From NCBI RefSeq assembly GCF_000698555.1, contig NZ_JFHE01000003.1, forward strand, positions 124,001 to 188,000: a DNA stretch of 64,000 nt, written 5' to 3'. This stretch comes from Caballeronia grimmiae (GTDB lineage Bacteria; Pseudomonadota; Gammaproteobacteria; Burkholderiales; Burkholderiaceae). The notes under the pieces were generated by a model, which was not told the DNA's origin, did not search any database, and saw nothing but the letters and a program-made list of their open reading frames with translations. Shown piece after piece: positions 40,929 to 50,037 of the stretch (positions within the stretch are counted from its first letter, which is position 1; the number at the start of each line of letters is the position of its first letter). Made by a program: the position numbers and the translations under genes.

Positions 40929-41168
40929 TTTCCGATCGGTTTGCTTCAGTCGAATAAGTCAGTACTTCGTATCACTCCCGGCTGGACGAACTGGTGCTGT
41001 GCACGTACCGGTTCCCTGGCTCGCCGCTTCTCTGTGGGAGGCGACTCGCCGATGCAGCAAGGAGTGTCTGAACTATAAGCCGCCTGCCCGGCCGCCTATA
41101 TCGAACGATTTCGAATTGCAAGGATTCGACGCCATTGGTGAGCGATACCGTTGTTTCGCTGACGTAAC

Positions 41169-43301
41169 TCACTTGCCAGACGGCAACGGACCAATCGCCG
41201 ACGCGAGGAAAGCGAACGCCACCGCCTCGGCCTGCGCGACCGCTTCAGGCTCGACGCCCGCGCCATGTCCGCCTTCACCCGTTTCCTGATACCAGACGCG
41301 CTCGTGTCCCTGCGCCTGCATTTTCGCCGCCATCTTGCGGGCGTGGCCGGGATGCACGCGGTCATCGCTTTTCGATGACGTAAAGAGCGCCGGCGGATAC
41401 CCCGCATTCGCGCTGACGTTGTGATACGGCGAATACGCGACGAGATGACGGAGGTCGGCGGCATCGTCGGGATCGCCGTATTCGTCGATCCACGATGCGC
41501 CCTGAAGCAGCGTATGAAAGCGCGTCATGTCGAGCAGCGGCACTTCCGACAGCACCGCGCCGAAGCATTCCGGGCGCTGCACCATGCAGACGCCGGTCAG
41601 CAGCCCGCCATTGCTCGCGCCGCGTATGCCAAGCTGTTTCGCGCTCGTGAAGCCGCTCTCGACGAGCGCCTGCGCGACCGCGATGAAATCGTCGAACGAC
41701 ACCTGCCGGTTCTCGCGCAGCGCAGCCTGATGCCATTGCGGTCCGAACTCGCCGCCGCCGCGGATGTTCGCCACCGCGTACAGGCCGCCGCGTTCCAGCC
41801 ACGCGATGCCGGTCGTCGCGTCGTAGCTCGGATCGAGCGCCACTTCGAAGCCGCCGTAACCGTACAGCAAGCAGGGGCGCGGCTGCGATGACCGCTCTGC
41901 CTCCACATCGCGGCCGATCAGCCAGTACGGAATGCGCTCGCCGTCGGGCGCGATCGCGTGACGGCGCACGGCCGACAGCCCGGAGGCGTCGAATTGCGCG
42001 GGCAGGCGCGCGAGCAGCGTCCACGGCGAGTCGGTGGCGAGGTCGGCGTGATAGAGCGACGGCGGCGTCAGGAAATGCTCGACGTGGATCAGTACCGTGT
42101 CGTCCTGTTCGCTATCGATGGAATCGACATACGACTGGCTTGCCTCCGGCAACGCGAATTCGCGCGATGCCCATTCGGCGCCCGGCGCAGCATCGGCGGG
42201 CGGGCGCCAGAGCGTGACGCGCGGGGCGCCGTCGTCCATCTGCGAGGCAATCAGCCAGTGCTTCGTGAAGTCGATGCCCGCCAGCACGCGCCGCGCGCCC
42301 GGCACGAAAAGCGCGGTGAAATCGCGCGCACCGTCGAGAAACGCATCGCGCCGGATGACGAGCAGCGAACCCGCCGCGTGCCGCCGCCCGCCCGTCGTCC
42401 ACATCTTGCGCGGCGTGACGAACAGCCAGCCTTCCCAATGCTCGATTTCCGCGTGCGCCGGGAGGTCGTACTGACGCCATTCGTTCGCGCTTTCGTCGAG
42501 CCAGTAATGCAGCGTGTCCCAGAACGTGACGGCGCGCGAGGCCAGATGCAGCTTTTCGAGCGGATCGTAGTCCGCGCCCGCCGATACGTCGCGCCGCTTG
42601 CCTTCGAACACGACCGGCGCATCGGCGAGCGGCGTGCCGCGCGCCCAGCGCCGCGCCTGACGCGGAAAGCCGGACGTGGTCAGCGCGGGGCGCGCGTTGG
42701 TCCGGCTGTCGTCCCAGCCGACGTAGACCGTATCGCGATCGATCCACGATACATCGTGCTTGCCGACATCCGGCAGCACGAAGCCATCGTCGATGAAGCG
42801 GCGCGCCGCGATATCGAATTCCCGCACGATGCACGCGTCCGAGCCGCCCGGCGACAGGCTCACGAGCGCGCGATCGTAGGTCGGGTAGAGCATGTCGAAG
42901 TCGGCGAGCGCCCAGCGCGTGCCGTCGGCTTCGTTCGTGTTGAGATCGAGCGCGTCGACATCCAGCACGATGTCCCAGTCGGGCGTCCCGGCGAGCCACG
43001 CGCTCCACGGCGTGCGGCGCACGATGCCGAGCGGATGCGCGTCGTCCTGCCACGTGTTGTAGGCCCAGTCGCCGTAGCGAGAGCAGGTCACGATCCGGTC
43101 CTGCGACGTGTACGCCGCTTCGAGCCGCGCGGCCAGGGCGCGCGCCTCGGGCGTTTCGCCGAAGGCGGCTTTAGTGCGGCGGTTCTGGGCGTCGATCCAG
43201 TCCTGCACGGCGGGATCGTCGAGCGACTCGAGGCCGATGAAAGGATCGGGGCCGTCGGAAGGCGGCCAGGCGGGAGCGGGATACGTGGGAAGCAAGGTCA
43301 T
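41169..43301 (-). CDS. Prolyl oligopeptidase family (S9) serine peptidase
   Basis: 710 residues from the start at 43301 (MTLLPTYPAPAWPPSDG); the frame is open to 43358. Residues 1-430 form the beta-propeller part, starting with DPFIGLESLDDPAVQDWIDAQN, which is typical of S9A. The C-terminal hydrolase domain has the nucleophile in GIRGASNGGLLTG, the Asp in FTSSKSDDRVHPGHA and the His in GEGGHGAGVEP. CLLYGYGGFEV and ANIRGGGEFGPQWHQAA are further family marks. There is no signal peptide, so it is probably cytoplasmic and trims small proline-containing peptides. Confidence 0.9.
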   Translation of the reverse strand: MTLLPTYPAPAWPPSDGPDPFIGLESLDDPAVQDWIDAQNRRTKAAFGETPEARALAARLEAAYTSQDRIVTCSRYGDWAYNTWQDDAHPLGIVRRTPWSAWLAGTPDWDIVLDVDALDLNTNEADGTRWALADFDMLYPTYDRALVSLSPGGSDACIVREFDIAARRFIDDGFVLPDVGKHDVSWIDRDTVYVGWDDSRTNARPALTTSGFPRQARRWARGTPLADAPVVFEGKRRDVSAGADYDPLEKLHLASRAVTFWDTLHYWLDESANEWRQYDLPAHAEIEHWEGWLFVTPRKMWTTGGRRHAAGSLLVIRRDAFLDGARDFTALFVPGARRVLAGIDFTKHWLIASQMDDGAPRVTLWRPPADAAPGAEWASREFALPEASQSYVDSIDSEQDDTVLIHVEHFLTPPSLYHADLATDSPWTLLARLPAQFDASGLSAVRRHAIAPDGERIPYWLIGRDVEAERSSQPRPCLLYGYGGFEVALDPSYDATTGIAWLERGGLYAVANIRGGGEFGPQWHQAALRENRQVSFDDFIAVAQALVESGFTSAKQLGIRGASNGGLLTGVCMVQRPECFGAVLSEVPLLDMTRFHTLLQGASWIDEYGDPDDAADLRHLVAYSPYHNVSANAGYPPALFTSSKSDDRVHPGHARKMAAKMQAQGHERVWYQETGEGGHGAGVEPEAVAQAEAVAFAFLASAIGPLPSGK

Positions 43302-43385
43302 GAACGATGGCTGCGCGTGGAGCTTCAGGCGAATGTCGAAGCGGTGATTGTGCCGCACGCGGCGAAAAACCGACGCGCAAAGAAA

Positions 43386-43408
43386 AAGCCGCGCGATGAG
43401 CGCGGCTT
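43386..43408 (-). terminator. Terminator of the sugar ABC operon
   Basis: AAGCCGCGC (43386-43394) and GCGCGGCTT (43400-43408) enclose a five-base loop. On the minus strand the stem runs into TTTTTC. It lies 28 bases after the stop of the ATPase gene. Confidence 0.85.
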
Positions 43409-43435
43409 CGAAAGCGATGCGGTTAGCGCGAACGT

Positions 43436-44554
43436 TCAGGCAAGACGCTCTTCCGTCTGCGGGTCGAACAGCACGGCCTTCGAGACGTCGAACAGCAGCG
43501 TCGTGTTCGACATCGGCTGCGGGTTCGACGCCGGGTGCACGCGCGACACGATGCGCTTGCCGTTCACCTGCGCGAACACCAGCGTGTCCGGGCCGGTCGG
43601 CTCGATGACGTCCACCCGCACGTCGATCGGTTGCAGGGCCGCGTCCGACACGTCGTGGGCGCTGCGCGCATCGGTGATGCGTTCCGGACGCAGGCCGAGC
43701 ACCACGTCCTGGCCGATCTTGCCGCGCAGGCGCGATGCATCGAACGGCAGGTTCAGCGTTTTCTGCGTGACGCCCGTATCGATCTGCAGGCCGACGCCCG
43801 AGCCGGACTCGACCAGCTTGCCGGTGATGAAGTTCATCGGCGGCGCGCCGATGAAGCCCGCGACGAACAGGTTCGACGGCGAATCGTAGATTTCCTGCGG
43901 CGCGCCGAACTGCTGCACAACGCCATCCTTCATCACGGCGATGCGGTCGCCGAGCGTCATCGCTTCGATCTGGTCGTGCGTCACGTACACGATGGTCGTG
44001 CCGAGACGCTGATGCAGCAGCTTGATTTCCGAACGCATCTCGATGCGCAGTTTGGCGTCGAGGTTCGACAGCGGTTCGTCGAACAGGAACATGACGGGAT
44101 CGCGGGCGAGCGCGCGGCCCATCGCGACGCGCTGACGCTGGCCGCCCGACAACTGGCCGGGCTTGCGGTCGAGCAAATGGCCGATTTGCAGCGTCTCGGA
44201 TACGCGATCGACGATCTTCTTCTGCTCGTCCTTCGGCACCTTGCGGATGTTGAGGCCGAACGAGATGTTGTCGCGCACGCTCATGGAAGGGTAGAGCGCA
44301 TACGACTGGAACACCATCGCGATGTCGCGGTCCTTCGGCGAGAGGTTATTGACCGTCTTGCCGTCGATCATGATGTCGCCCTTGGTCACGGTCTCGAGAC
44401 CGGCGATCATGTTGAGCAGCGTGGACTTGCCGCAGCCCGAGCCGCCGACGAGGATCAGGAACTGACCGTCCTCGATGTCGATATTGACGCCCTTGAGTAC
44501 CGGCACCCCGTTCGGGTAGGTCTTGTACACGTCACGGATGGAAAGGCTTGCCAT
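43436..44554 (-). CDS. gtsD: Sugar ABC transporter ATP-binding protein (GtsD/MalK/UgpC type)
   Basis: 372 residues. Walker A GGSGCGKST (residues 37-45), signature LSGGQRQRVAMGRAL (135-149) and Walker B VMFLFDEP (154-161) are intact. A C-terminal TOBE-type domain (residues 240-370) is present as in MalK-like subunits that energise carbohydrate importers. It is the last gene of a binding protein-permease-permease-ATPase operon opposite zwf. A role in glucose uptake is inferred from that context and from the binding protein. Confidence 0.88.
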   Translation of the reverse strand: MASLSIRDVYKTYPNGVPVLKGVNIDIEDGQFLILVGGSGCGKSTLLNMIAGLETVTKGDIMIDGKTVNNLSPKDRDIAMVFQSYALYPSMSVRDNISFGLNIRKVPKDEQKKIVDRVSETLQIGHLLDRKPGQLSGGQRQRVAMGRALARDPVMFLFDEPLSNLDAKLRIEMRSEIKLLHQRLGTTIVYVTHDQIEAMTLGDRIAVMKDGVVQQFGAPQEIYDSPSNLFVAGFIGAPPMNFITGKLVESGSGVGLQIDTGVTQKTLNLPFDASRLRGKIGQDVVLGLRPERITDARSAHDVSDAALQPIDVRVDVIEPTGPDTLVFAQVNGKRIVSRVHPASNPQPMSNTTLLFDVSKAVLFDPQTEERLA

Positions 44555-44606
44555 GCTTGAATCCTCTATGTTGTCTGTTCAGCAGGGGACGCGCGCCGCT
44601 GCGCGC

Positions 44607-45464
44607 TCAACCCTTCACCGCGCCCGCCGTCAGGCCGCGCACGAAATAACGTCCCGCGATCATGTAGACGAGAATCGTCGGCAACGCAGCGATGATCGCG
44701 CCCGCCATGTCGACGTTGTATTCCTTCACACCCGTCGACGTATTGACGAGGTTGTTCAGCGCGACCGTGATCGGCATCGAATCGACGCCCGAAAACACGA
44801 TGCCGAACAGGAAGTCGTTCCAGATTTGCGTGAACTGCCAGATCAGGCAGACCATGAAAATCGGCAGCGAGACGGGCAGCAGAATCTTCGTGAAGATCGT
44901 GAAGAAGCCCGCGCCGTCGATGCGCGCCGCCTTCACGAGCTCAGCCGGAATGCTCACGTAGAAGTTGCGGAAGAACATCGTCGTGAACGCGATGCCGTAG
45001 ATCACGTGGACGAGCACGAGACCGCTGGTCGTGTTCGACAGGCCGAGGAAGCCCTGCAGCCGCGCCATCGGCAGCAGAATGGCCTGGAACGGGATGAAGC
45101 AGCCGACGAGCAGCATCGTGAAGAACGCATCCGCGCCGCGAAAGCGCCAGTGCGTGAGCACATAGCCGTTGAACGCGCCGACGATCGACGAGATCAGCAC
45201 GGCCGGAATCACCATGCGCACCGAGTTCATGAAGAACGGCTGCATGCCGTCGCAACGCACGCCGGTACACGCTTCCTGCCACGCCTTCACCCACGGCGCA
45301 AACGTGAAGTGCGTGGGCGGCGTAAGCAGGTTGCCCGTGCGAAGCTGGTCTAGATCCTTGAACGACGTGGACAGCATCACGTAGATCGGGAACAGGAAGT
45401 AAAGCGCGAACAATATGAGCACCGCGTAAATGACGGCGCGGCTGATCGTCATCTTAGGCTGCAT
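44607..45464 (-). CDS. gtsC: Sugar ABC transporter permease (GtsC/MalG type)
   Basis: 285 residues, six helices. The EAA-loop (ELVKAARIDGAGFFTIFTKILLPVS, written here only in outline) begins near residue 195 and is the contact for the ATPase. The gene overlaps the preceding permease gene by 11 bases. The N-terminal segment LFPIYVMLSTSFKDLDQ and the LLPMARLQGFLGLSNT region are typical of MalG-like subunits. Confidence 0.9.
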   Translation of the reverse strand: MQPKMTISRAVIYAVLILFALYFLFPIYVMLSTSFKDLDQLRTGNLLTPPTHFTFAPWVKAWQEACTGVRCDGMQPFFMNSVRMVIPAVLISSIVGAFNGYVLTHWRFRGADAFFTMLLVGCFIPFQAILLPMARLQGFLGLSNTTSGLVLVHVIYGIAFTTMFFRNFYVSIPAELVKAARIDGAGFFTIFTKILLPVSLPIFMVCLIWQFTQIWNDFLFGIVFSGVDSMPITVALNNLVNTSTGVKEYNVDMAGAIIAALPTILVYMIAGRYFVRGLTAGAVKG

Positions 45465-46395
45465 TGCGGGTGCTCCTCGATTCGAGATACATCAGCGGCA
45501 CGAGCACCGCGACAACGGTGGCGAGCATCATCATCGACGAAGCGGCGCCCACGCCCAGTTGTCCCCGGTTGAACGAGAACGTGTACATGAAGATGGCCGG
45601 CAGCGACGACGAGGTGCCCGGACCGCCCGCCGTCAGCGCGACGACGAGGTCGAACGTCTTGATCGTGATGTGGCAGAGAATCAGCAGCACGGAGAAGAAC
45701 ACCGGCCGCATGCTCGGAATCACGATCTTGCGATAGATGGTCGGCAGCGTCGCGCCATCCACTTGCGCAGCCTTGAAGATTTCGCTGTCGACGCCGCGCA
45801 GGCCCGCGAGAAAGAGCGCCATCACGAAGCCGGTCGATTGCCAGACCGCCGCGATCACGACGCAGAAAATGGCCTTGTCGGGATCGTTGAGCCAGTTGAA
45901 CGAGAAGCTCGTCCAGCCCCAGTCGTGGAACACCTTTTCGATGCCGAGGCCGGGATTGAGAATCCACTGCCACGCGGTGCCGGTCACGATGAACGAGAGC
46001 GCCATCGGATAGAGAAAGATCGCGCGCAGTGCGCCTTCGTTGCGGATCCTCTGATCGAGCAGGATCGCGAGGAACAGGCCGAGGCCCACGCAGATGCCGA
46101 TGAACGGAATGCCGAACCAGCCGAGGTTGGCGGCGGAAGTCCACCAGACGTCGTTGTCGAAAAGTTGTCGGTAGCGGTCGAGGCCCGAGAACTCGTAGCG
46201 GGGCATCAGGCGCGAATTCGTCAGCGACAGATAGCCCGTGATGAGGATGAAGCCGTACACGAACACGAGCGCGATCAGGATGCTGGGAGCGAGCACCAGC
46301 TTGGGAATCCAGCGATCGGCGAGCGCCGCCGTGGGCGAGGCGCGGCGAGGCTGGTGCGGACTCTTTTCCGCGGTACCGCTGAGGGAGGCAGTCAC
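45454..46395 (-). CDS. gtsB: Sugar ABC transporter permease (GtsB/MalF type)
   Basis: 313 residues from a GTG start at 46395. That start is chosen because AGGAG lies seven bases upstream on the minus strand; the open frame extends to 46554 with an implausible Pro/Arg-rich extension. Six helices are predicted. The EAA-loop FKAAQVDGATLPTIYRKIVI is visible near residues 217-236. It follows the binding-protein gene after 202 bases that contain a strong hairpin (46543). Confidence 0.88.
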   Translation of the reverse strand: MTASLSGTAEKSPHQPRRASPTAALADRWIPKLVLAPSILIALVFVYGFILITGYLSLTNSRLMPRYEFSGLDRYRQLFDNDVWWTSAANLGWFGIPFIGICVGLGLFLAILLDQRIRNEGALRAIFLYPMALSFIVTGTAWQWILNPGLGIEKVFHDWGWTSFSFNWLNDPDKAIFCVVIAAVWQSTGFVMALFLAGLRGVDSEIFKAAQVDGATLPTIYRKIVIPSMRPVFFSVLLILCHITIKTFDLVVALTAGGPGTSSSLPAIFMYTFSFNRGQLGVGAASSMMMLATVVAVLVPLMYLESRSTRNAA

Positions 46396-46542
46396 AACTC
46401 GACTCCTGGAAGATGCGCCGGCGCTTGTTGGCGCTCTTGCGCGCTGATGAACACTGACTCGCGCGCTTGTGGCGACAGGTGGTGCTTTCGGATTGGGCTG
46501 GCTTGGAGCGTCAAGCGACGCTCGATGCGGCGTATCGCCGGT

Positions 46543-46580
46543 CGGGCGGCGCACGGCGATGATCCGCCGCGCGCCGCCCG
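46543..46580 (-). other. Intercistronic hairpin between binding-protein and permease genes
   Basis: CGGGCGGCGC (46543-46552) and GCGCCGCCCG (46571-46580) pair perfectly, and the stem extends inward with one mismatch. There is no T-run, so it is not a classical terminator. It resembles the malE-malF arrangement, where a hairpin protects the upstream message and lowers permease expression relative to the binding protein. Confidence 0.6.
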
Positions 46581-46597
46581 TCCTTCAGGCTTCGTGC

Positions 46598-47851
46598 TTA
46601 CTTCGTCTTGGCGGCGTTCGCGAGCGCAGCGACGGCGCTCTTGGAATCCTGCGACGAATTCATGAACTTCGTCACGACGTCGGTCATCGCGCCAGCGGTC
46701 GCGTCGCCCTGAGCCATGCCGTGAGCGAGCGACGGAACATAGCCGCCCGATTTGATCGCCGTCTGTTCATCAGAGTAGGACTTCTTCGCGCAGTCGTCGA
46801 ACTTGTCCATCTTCACGCCCAGACGAACCGGGATCGAGCCTTTGTTCAGGCTGAACTGCTCCTGGAATTCCGGCGACATGATGGTCTTCGCGAGCGCGAG
46901 CTGGCCCGGCGTGGCGGCCTTCTGGCCCTTCTGCTGGAAGAACACGAACGAGTCGACGTTGAACGTGTACGACTTCTCCGTGCCCGGCACTGCGGCGCAG
47001 ATGTAGTCCGTGCCGGCCTTCTTGTTCGCGCCGGCGAATTCGCCCTTCGCCCAGTCGCCCATGAACTGCATGCCGGCCTTGCCGTTGATGACCATGGCGG
47101 TTGCAAGGTTCCAGTCACGGCCGGTGCGGCCGTTGTCGAAGTAACCCTGAATCTTGCGGACCGTGTCGAACACCTGAACCATCTTGTCCGAGGTCAGCGT
47201 CTTCTGGTCGAGGTCGACGATCGCCTTCTTGTAGAAGTCCGCGCCCTCCGACAGCACGACGTCTTCCCACAGCGTCAGGTCTTGCCACGGCTGGCCGCCC
47301 ATCGCGACCGGCTGGATGCCCGCGGCCTTCATCTTGTCGGCCACCTGGAAGAACTCGGCCCAGGTCGTCGGCACCTTGCCGCCTGCCTTGTCGAGCGCGG
47401 CCTTGTTGATGTACAGCCAGTTCACGCGATGCACCGAGAACGGCGCCGCGACGTACTTGCCGTCCGCGTGGATGATCTTGTCGATTTCAGGCGGCAGGTT
47501 CTTCTTCCAGTCGCCGGCGACGGAATCGATCGGCACGAGCACGCCTTGCTCCGCCCATTCCTGAATCAGCGGACCCTTGATCTGGGCCGCCGTCGGCGCA
47601 TTGCCCGAGATGACCTGCGTCTTCAGCGCGGTCATTGCAGCAGCGCCCGCGCCGCCTGCGACGGCGAAGTCCTTCCAGGTGTAACCCTGCTTGGTCATGT
47701 CGTCCTTGAGCACGCCGACCGCCTTCGATTCACCGCCCGAGGTCCACCAGTGCAGCACGGACACGGCTTCGGCAGCCTGCACCGCCGACGCCGTCGCGCC
47801 GCACAGAAGACCTGCGGCGCAGAGCGCGCCCATGAGCTTACGGACTTTCAT
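46598..47851 (-). CDS. gtsA: Extracellular sugar-binding protein (GtsA-like, glucose/mannose type)
   Basis: 417 residues with a signal peptide cut after VQA near residue 26. The mature start AEAVSVLHWWTSGGESKAV and the segment AVAGGAGAAAMTALKTQVISG resemble Pseudomonas GtsA and the Thermus glucose/galactose-binding protein. SVHRVNWLYINKAAL and MGGQPWQDLTLWEDVVLS also fit. It is the first gene of the operon and is divergent from zwf. Its position beside zwf, pgl and glk supports glucose as ligand. Confidence 0.87.
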   Translation of the reverse strand: MKVRKLMGALCAAGLLCGATASAVQAAEAVSVLHWWTSGGESKAVGVLKDDMTKQGYTWKDFAVAGGAGAAAMTALKTQVISGNAPTAAQIKGPLIQEWAEQGVLVPIDSVAGDWKKNLPPEIDKIIHADGKYVAAPFSVHRVNWLYINKAALDKAGGKVPTTWAEFFQVADKMKAAGIQPVAMGGQPWQDLTLWEDVVLSEGADFYKKAIVDLDQKTLTSDKMVQVFDTVRKIQGYFDNGRTGRDWNLATAMVINGKAGMQFMGDWAKGEFAGANKKAGTDYICAAVPGTEKSYTFNVDSFVFFQQKGQKAATPGQLALAKTIMSPEFQEQFSLNKGSIPVRLGVKMDKFDDCAKKSYSDEQTAIKSGGYVPSLAHGMAQGDATAGAMTDVVTKFMNSSQDSKSAVAALANAAKTK

Positions 47852-48338
47852 TGTTTATCTCCTCCAGACACCTGAACAAAAAACGATTGGCCCCTGATGT
47901 CGCCAGAAGCGTCGAAAAAAGAAGGGTGAAACGGTGCAGCGGTGGCCGGGGAATCGGCGGTGTCGGCGGGAGAGCGTGCGGCGCGCATGATGATTCGCGC
48001 ACGCGCGGGCAGGGCCGGCAGACCGATGTTCGGCCGCACGGCTCTCAAGGAATGAGTGAGTTGGATCGCAACGACTGTCTCCTCTCGACCGAAGCCGGCG
48101 GTTTCGCGCCTGTTCCGGTTCCATGCAAAGTAATTGCTTCTGGTTTTTGCCGGCGCCAGCGGCCGCGATGCATTGCGGGCGAAGGCGTACAGGCGCGAGG
48201 CTGGTTTGCACGCGAAGCCCGAAGGTGCTTGAAAGCAGCGATGTCCGGACTCCGTTAACATGCGTTCAGAACAATGTCCTAGGGAAAACACTCAGCTTCT
48301 GATTGACAAGCCATTTTTTTCCCGGATGACATTTCCTC

Positions 48339-48366
48339 TTGATTTGGATTGTAGTTAAACTACAAT
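48339..48366 (+). promoter_or_regulatory. Predicted zwf promoter
   Basis: TTGATT (48339-48344), 16-base spacer, TACAAT (48361-48366). The -10 box and spacer are covered by the HexR-type palindrome, so a bound repressor would block RNA polymerase directly. Confidence 0.65.
48349..48365. promoter_or_regulatory. HexR-type operator palindrome
   Basis: TTGTAGTTAAACTACAA is a perfect 17-base palindrome. It agrees with the published HexR pattern TGTAATTAAATTACA and TTGT...ACAA seen upstream of zwf and edd in Pseudomonas and Shewanella. A HexR-type regulator is encoded at the end of the same operon (50741-52657). Confidence 0.8.
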
Positions 48367-48447
48367 TCAGTGTCAAAAAAAATTTTGTCGAACTACGCTA
48401 GCTCTCTGTTCGACGTCCCACCGACTACATACGCGGCCTTCAGACCC

Positions 48448-49908
48448 ATGCAAACCGACTCGAATTTCATCTTCGTGCTGTTCGGCGGGACCGGCGACCT
48501 GTCGATGCGCAAGATTCTTCCTGCGCTGTTCGAGGCCCATCGCGCGGGCATGCTGGCGCCGTCGGGCAAGATCGTCGCGGTTGCGCGGGGCGCACAGGCG
48601 CCGGGCGAATACCTCGCGTGGGTCGAAGAGCACGTGAAACCGCACGTGTCGAAGAAGGGGATCGACGAATCGGCGTGGCGCAGCTTTCTCGAGCGCATTC
48701 AGTACGTGCAGCTCGACCTGGGCCGCGCCGAAGACTTCGTCGTGCTGCGCGACGCGCTGTCCCAGCATGACGGCACGCGCGTCTTCTATCTGGCGACCGG
48801 GCCGTCGCTCTTCGTGCCCATCTGCCGGGCGCTGGCGCAAGTGGGGCTGAACGAGAACGCGCGCATCGTGCTCGAAAAGCCGCTCGGTTACGACCTCGAA
48901 TCGTCGAACGCCATCAACGACGCCGTCGGCGAGATCTTCCAGGAAGAGCAGATCTACCGTATCGACCATTACCTCGGCAAGGAGCCGGTGCAGAACCTGC
49001 TCGCGCTGCGCTTCGGCAATGCGCTGTTCGAGCCGCTATGGCGGCGCGAATGGGTCGAGAGCATTCAGATCACCATCGCCGAGGAACTGGGCGTCGAAGC
49101 GCGCGGCGACTTCTACGACAACACCGGCGCGCTGCGCGACATGGTGCAGAACCACTTGCTGCAACTGCTTTCCATCGTGACGATGGAGCCGCCGCACTCG
49201 ATGGATTCCGACTCCGTGCGCGACGAAAAGCTGCGCGTGCTGCGCGCGCTGAAGCCTATCGACGAGCGCGAGATCAGCCGCGTCGCGGTGCGCGGTCAGT
49301 ATCATGCGGGCGTGATTCGCGGCGCAGCCGTGCCGGCGTATGTCACCGAGCCGGGCGTGCGTCCGGACAGCAATACCGAAACCTTCGTCGCGCTGAAGGT
49401 CGAAATCGAAAACTGGCGATGGGCCGGCGTGCCGTTCTTCCTGCGTACCGGCAAGCGGCTCGCCGACCGGGTCGCGGAAATCGTCGTCAATTTCCGGCCG
49501 GTGCCGCACTCGGCGCTCGGTGCGAACGCGTTGCGCGCCGGCGCGAACCGGCTCGTGATCCGCTTGCAGCCGAACGAAACCATCCGCCTGTATTGCCTCG
49601 CCAAACAGCCGGGCGAGGGCATGAATCTGGCAAGCGTCCATCTGGATCTCGCGTTCGACCAGTTTTTCAAGGAAGGGCAGATGGAGGCGTATCAGCGGCT
49701 TTTGCTGGACGTGATCCGCGGCCGGCTCGCGCTCTTCGTGCGGCGCGACGAGCAGGAAGCCGCGTGGCGCTGGGTGGAACCGATCCTCAACGCATGGGCC
49801 ACGTCCACCAACAAGCCGAAGCCCTATGCGGCGGGCACGTGGGGGCCGGCGGCGTCGAGCGCCATGCTCGCGCAACACGGCACGTGCTGGCTGGAAGAAG
49901 AGAATTAA
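48448..49908 (+). CDS. zwf: Glucose-6-phosphate 1-dehydrogenase
   Basis: 486 residues. The start at 48448 (MQTDSNFIFVLFGGTGDLSM) is preferred, because an upstream GTG frame at 48370 begins within 5 bases of the operator. FGGTGDL (12-18) binds NADP, EKPLGYDL and RIDHYLGKEPVQN (from residue 171, with the substrate His and Lys) are the family signature. It makes 6-phosphogluconolactone from glucose-6-phosphate. pgl and glk/hexR follow, forming the entry into the Entner-Doudoroff and pentose phosphate routes. Confidence 0.96.
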   Translation: MQTDSNFIFVLFGGTGDLSMRKILPALFEAHRAGMLAPSGKIVAVARGAQAPGEYLAWVEEHVKPHVSKKGIDESAWRSFLERIQYVQLDLGRAEDFVVLRDALSQHDGTRVFYLATGPSLFVPICRALAQVGLNENARIVLEKPLGYDLESSNAINDAVGEIFQEEQIYRIDHYLGKEPVQNLLALRFGNALFEPLWRREWVESIQITIAEELGVEARGDFYDNTGALRDMVQNHLLQLLSIVTMEPPHSMDSDSVRDEKLRVLRALKPIDEREISRVAVRGQYHAGVIRGAAVPAYVTEPGVRPDSNTETFVALKVEIENWRWAGVPFFLRTGKRLADRVAEIVVNFRPVPHSALGANALRAGANRLVIRLQPNETIRLYCLAKQPGEGMNLASVHLDLAFDQFFKEGQMEAYQRLLLDVIRGRLALFVRRDEQEAAWRWVEPILNAWATSTNKPKPYAAGTWGPAASSAMLAQHGTCWLEEEN

Positions 49909-50037
49909 GGGCGTCGCGCCGACGGTCTCCCACAGAGGGACGCGGCGCGAACGTCAGCACCCACACCGCTTCGCGGACCGTTCGCGGCTTCGCGACAAAA
50001 GCGGGTCGATAAACCAGACAAGCAGGATGGAGGAGCA

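Larger units (their letters stand above)
40746..41168. other. Intergenic region with a short direct repeat
   Basis: 423 bases between convergent genes. It contains the terminator at 40777 and two copies of CTGGGTCAGAGGTG. No frame has a ribosome site or a recognisable product. The A/T-richer repeat segment looks like the scar of an insertion sequence end rather than native sequence. Confidence 0.45.
47852..48447. other. Divergent regulatory region between gtsA and zwf
   Basis: 596 bases. The right end (48300-48366) is A/T rich and holds the zwf promoter and a HexR-type palindrome. The left 450 bases have GC-rich chromosomal composition and contain no gene I can support. The gtsA promoter should lie here, but I could not place it. 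A frame starting with GTG at 48370 fuses to zwf and is treated as untranslated leader. Confidence 0.5.

Noticed and set aside
48370..48447. Longer zwf starting at GTG 48370
   Set aside because: It would start 5 bases after the HexR-type operator and within 10 bases of the predicted -10 box, and adds 26 residues foreign to the family.
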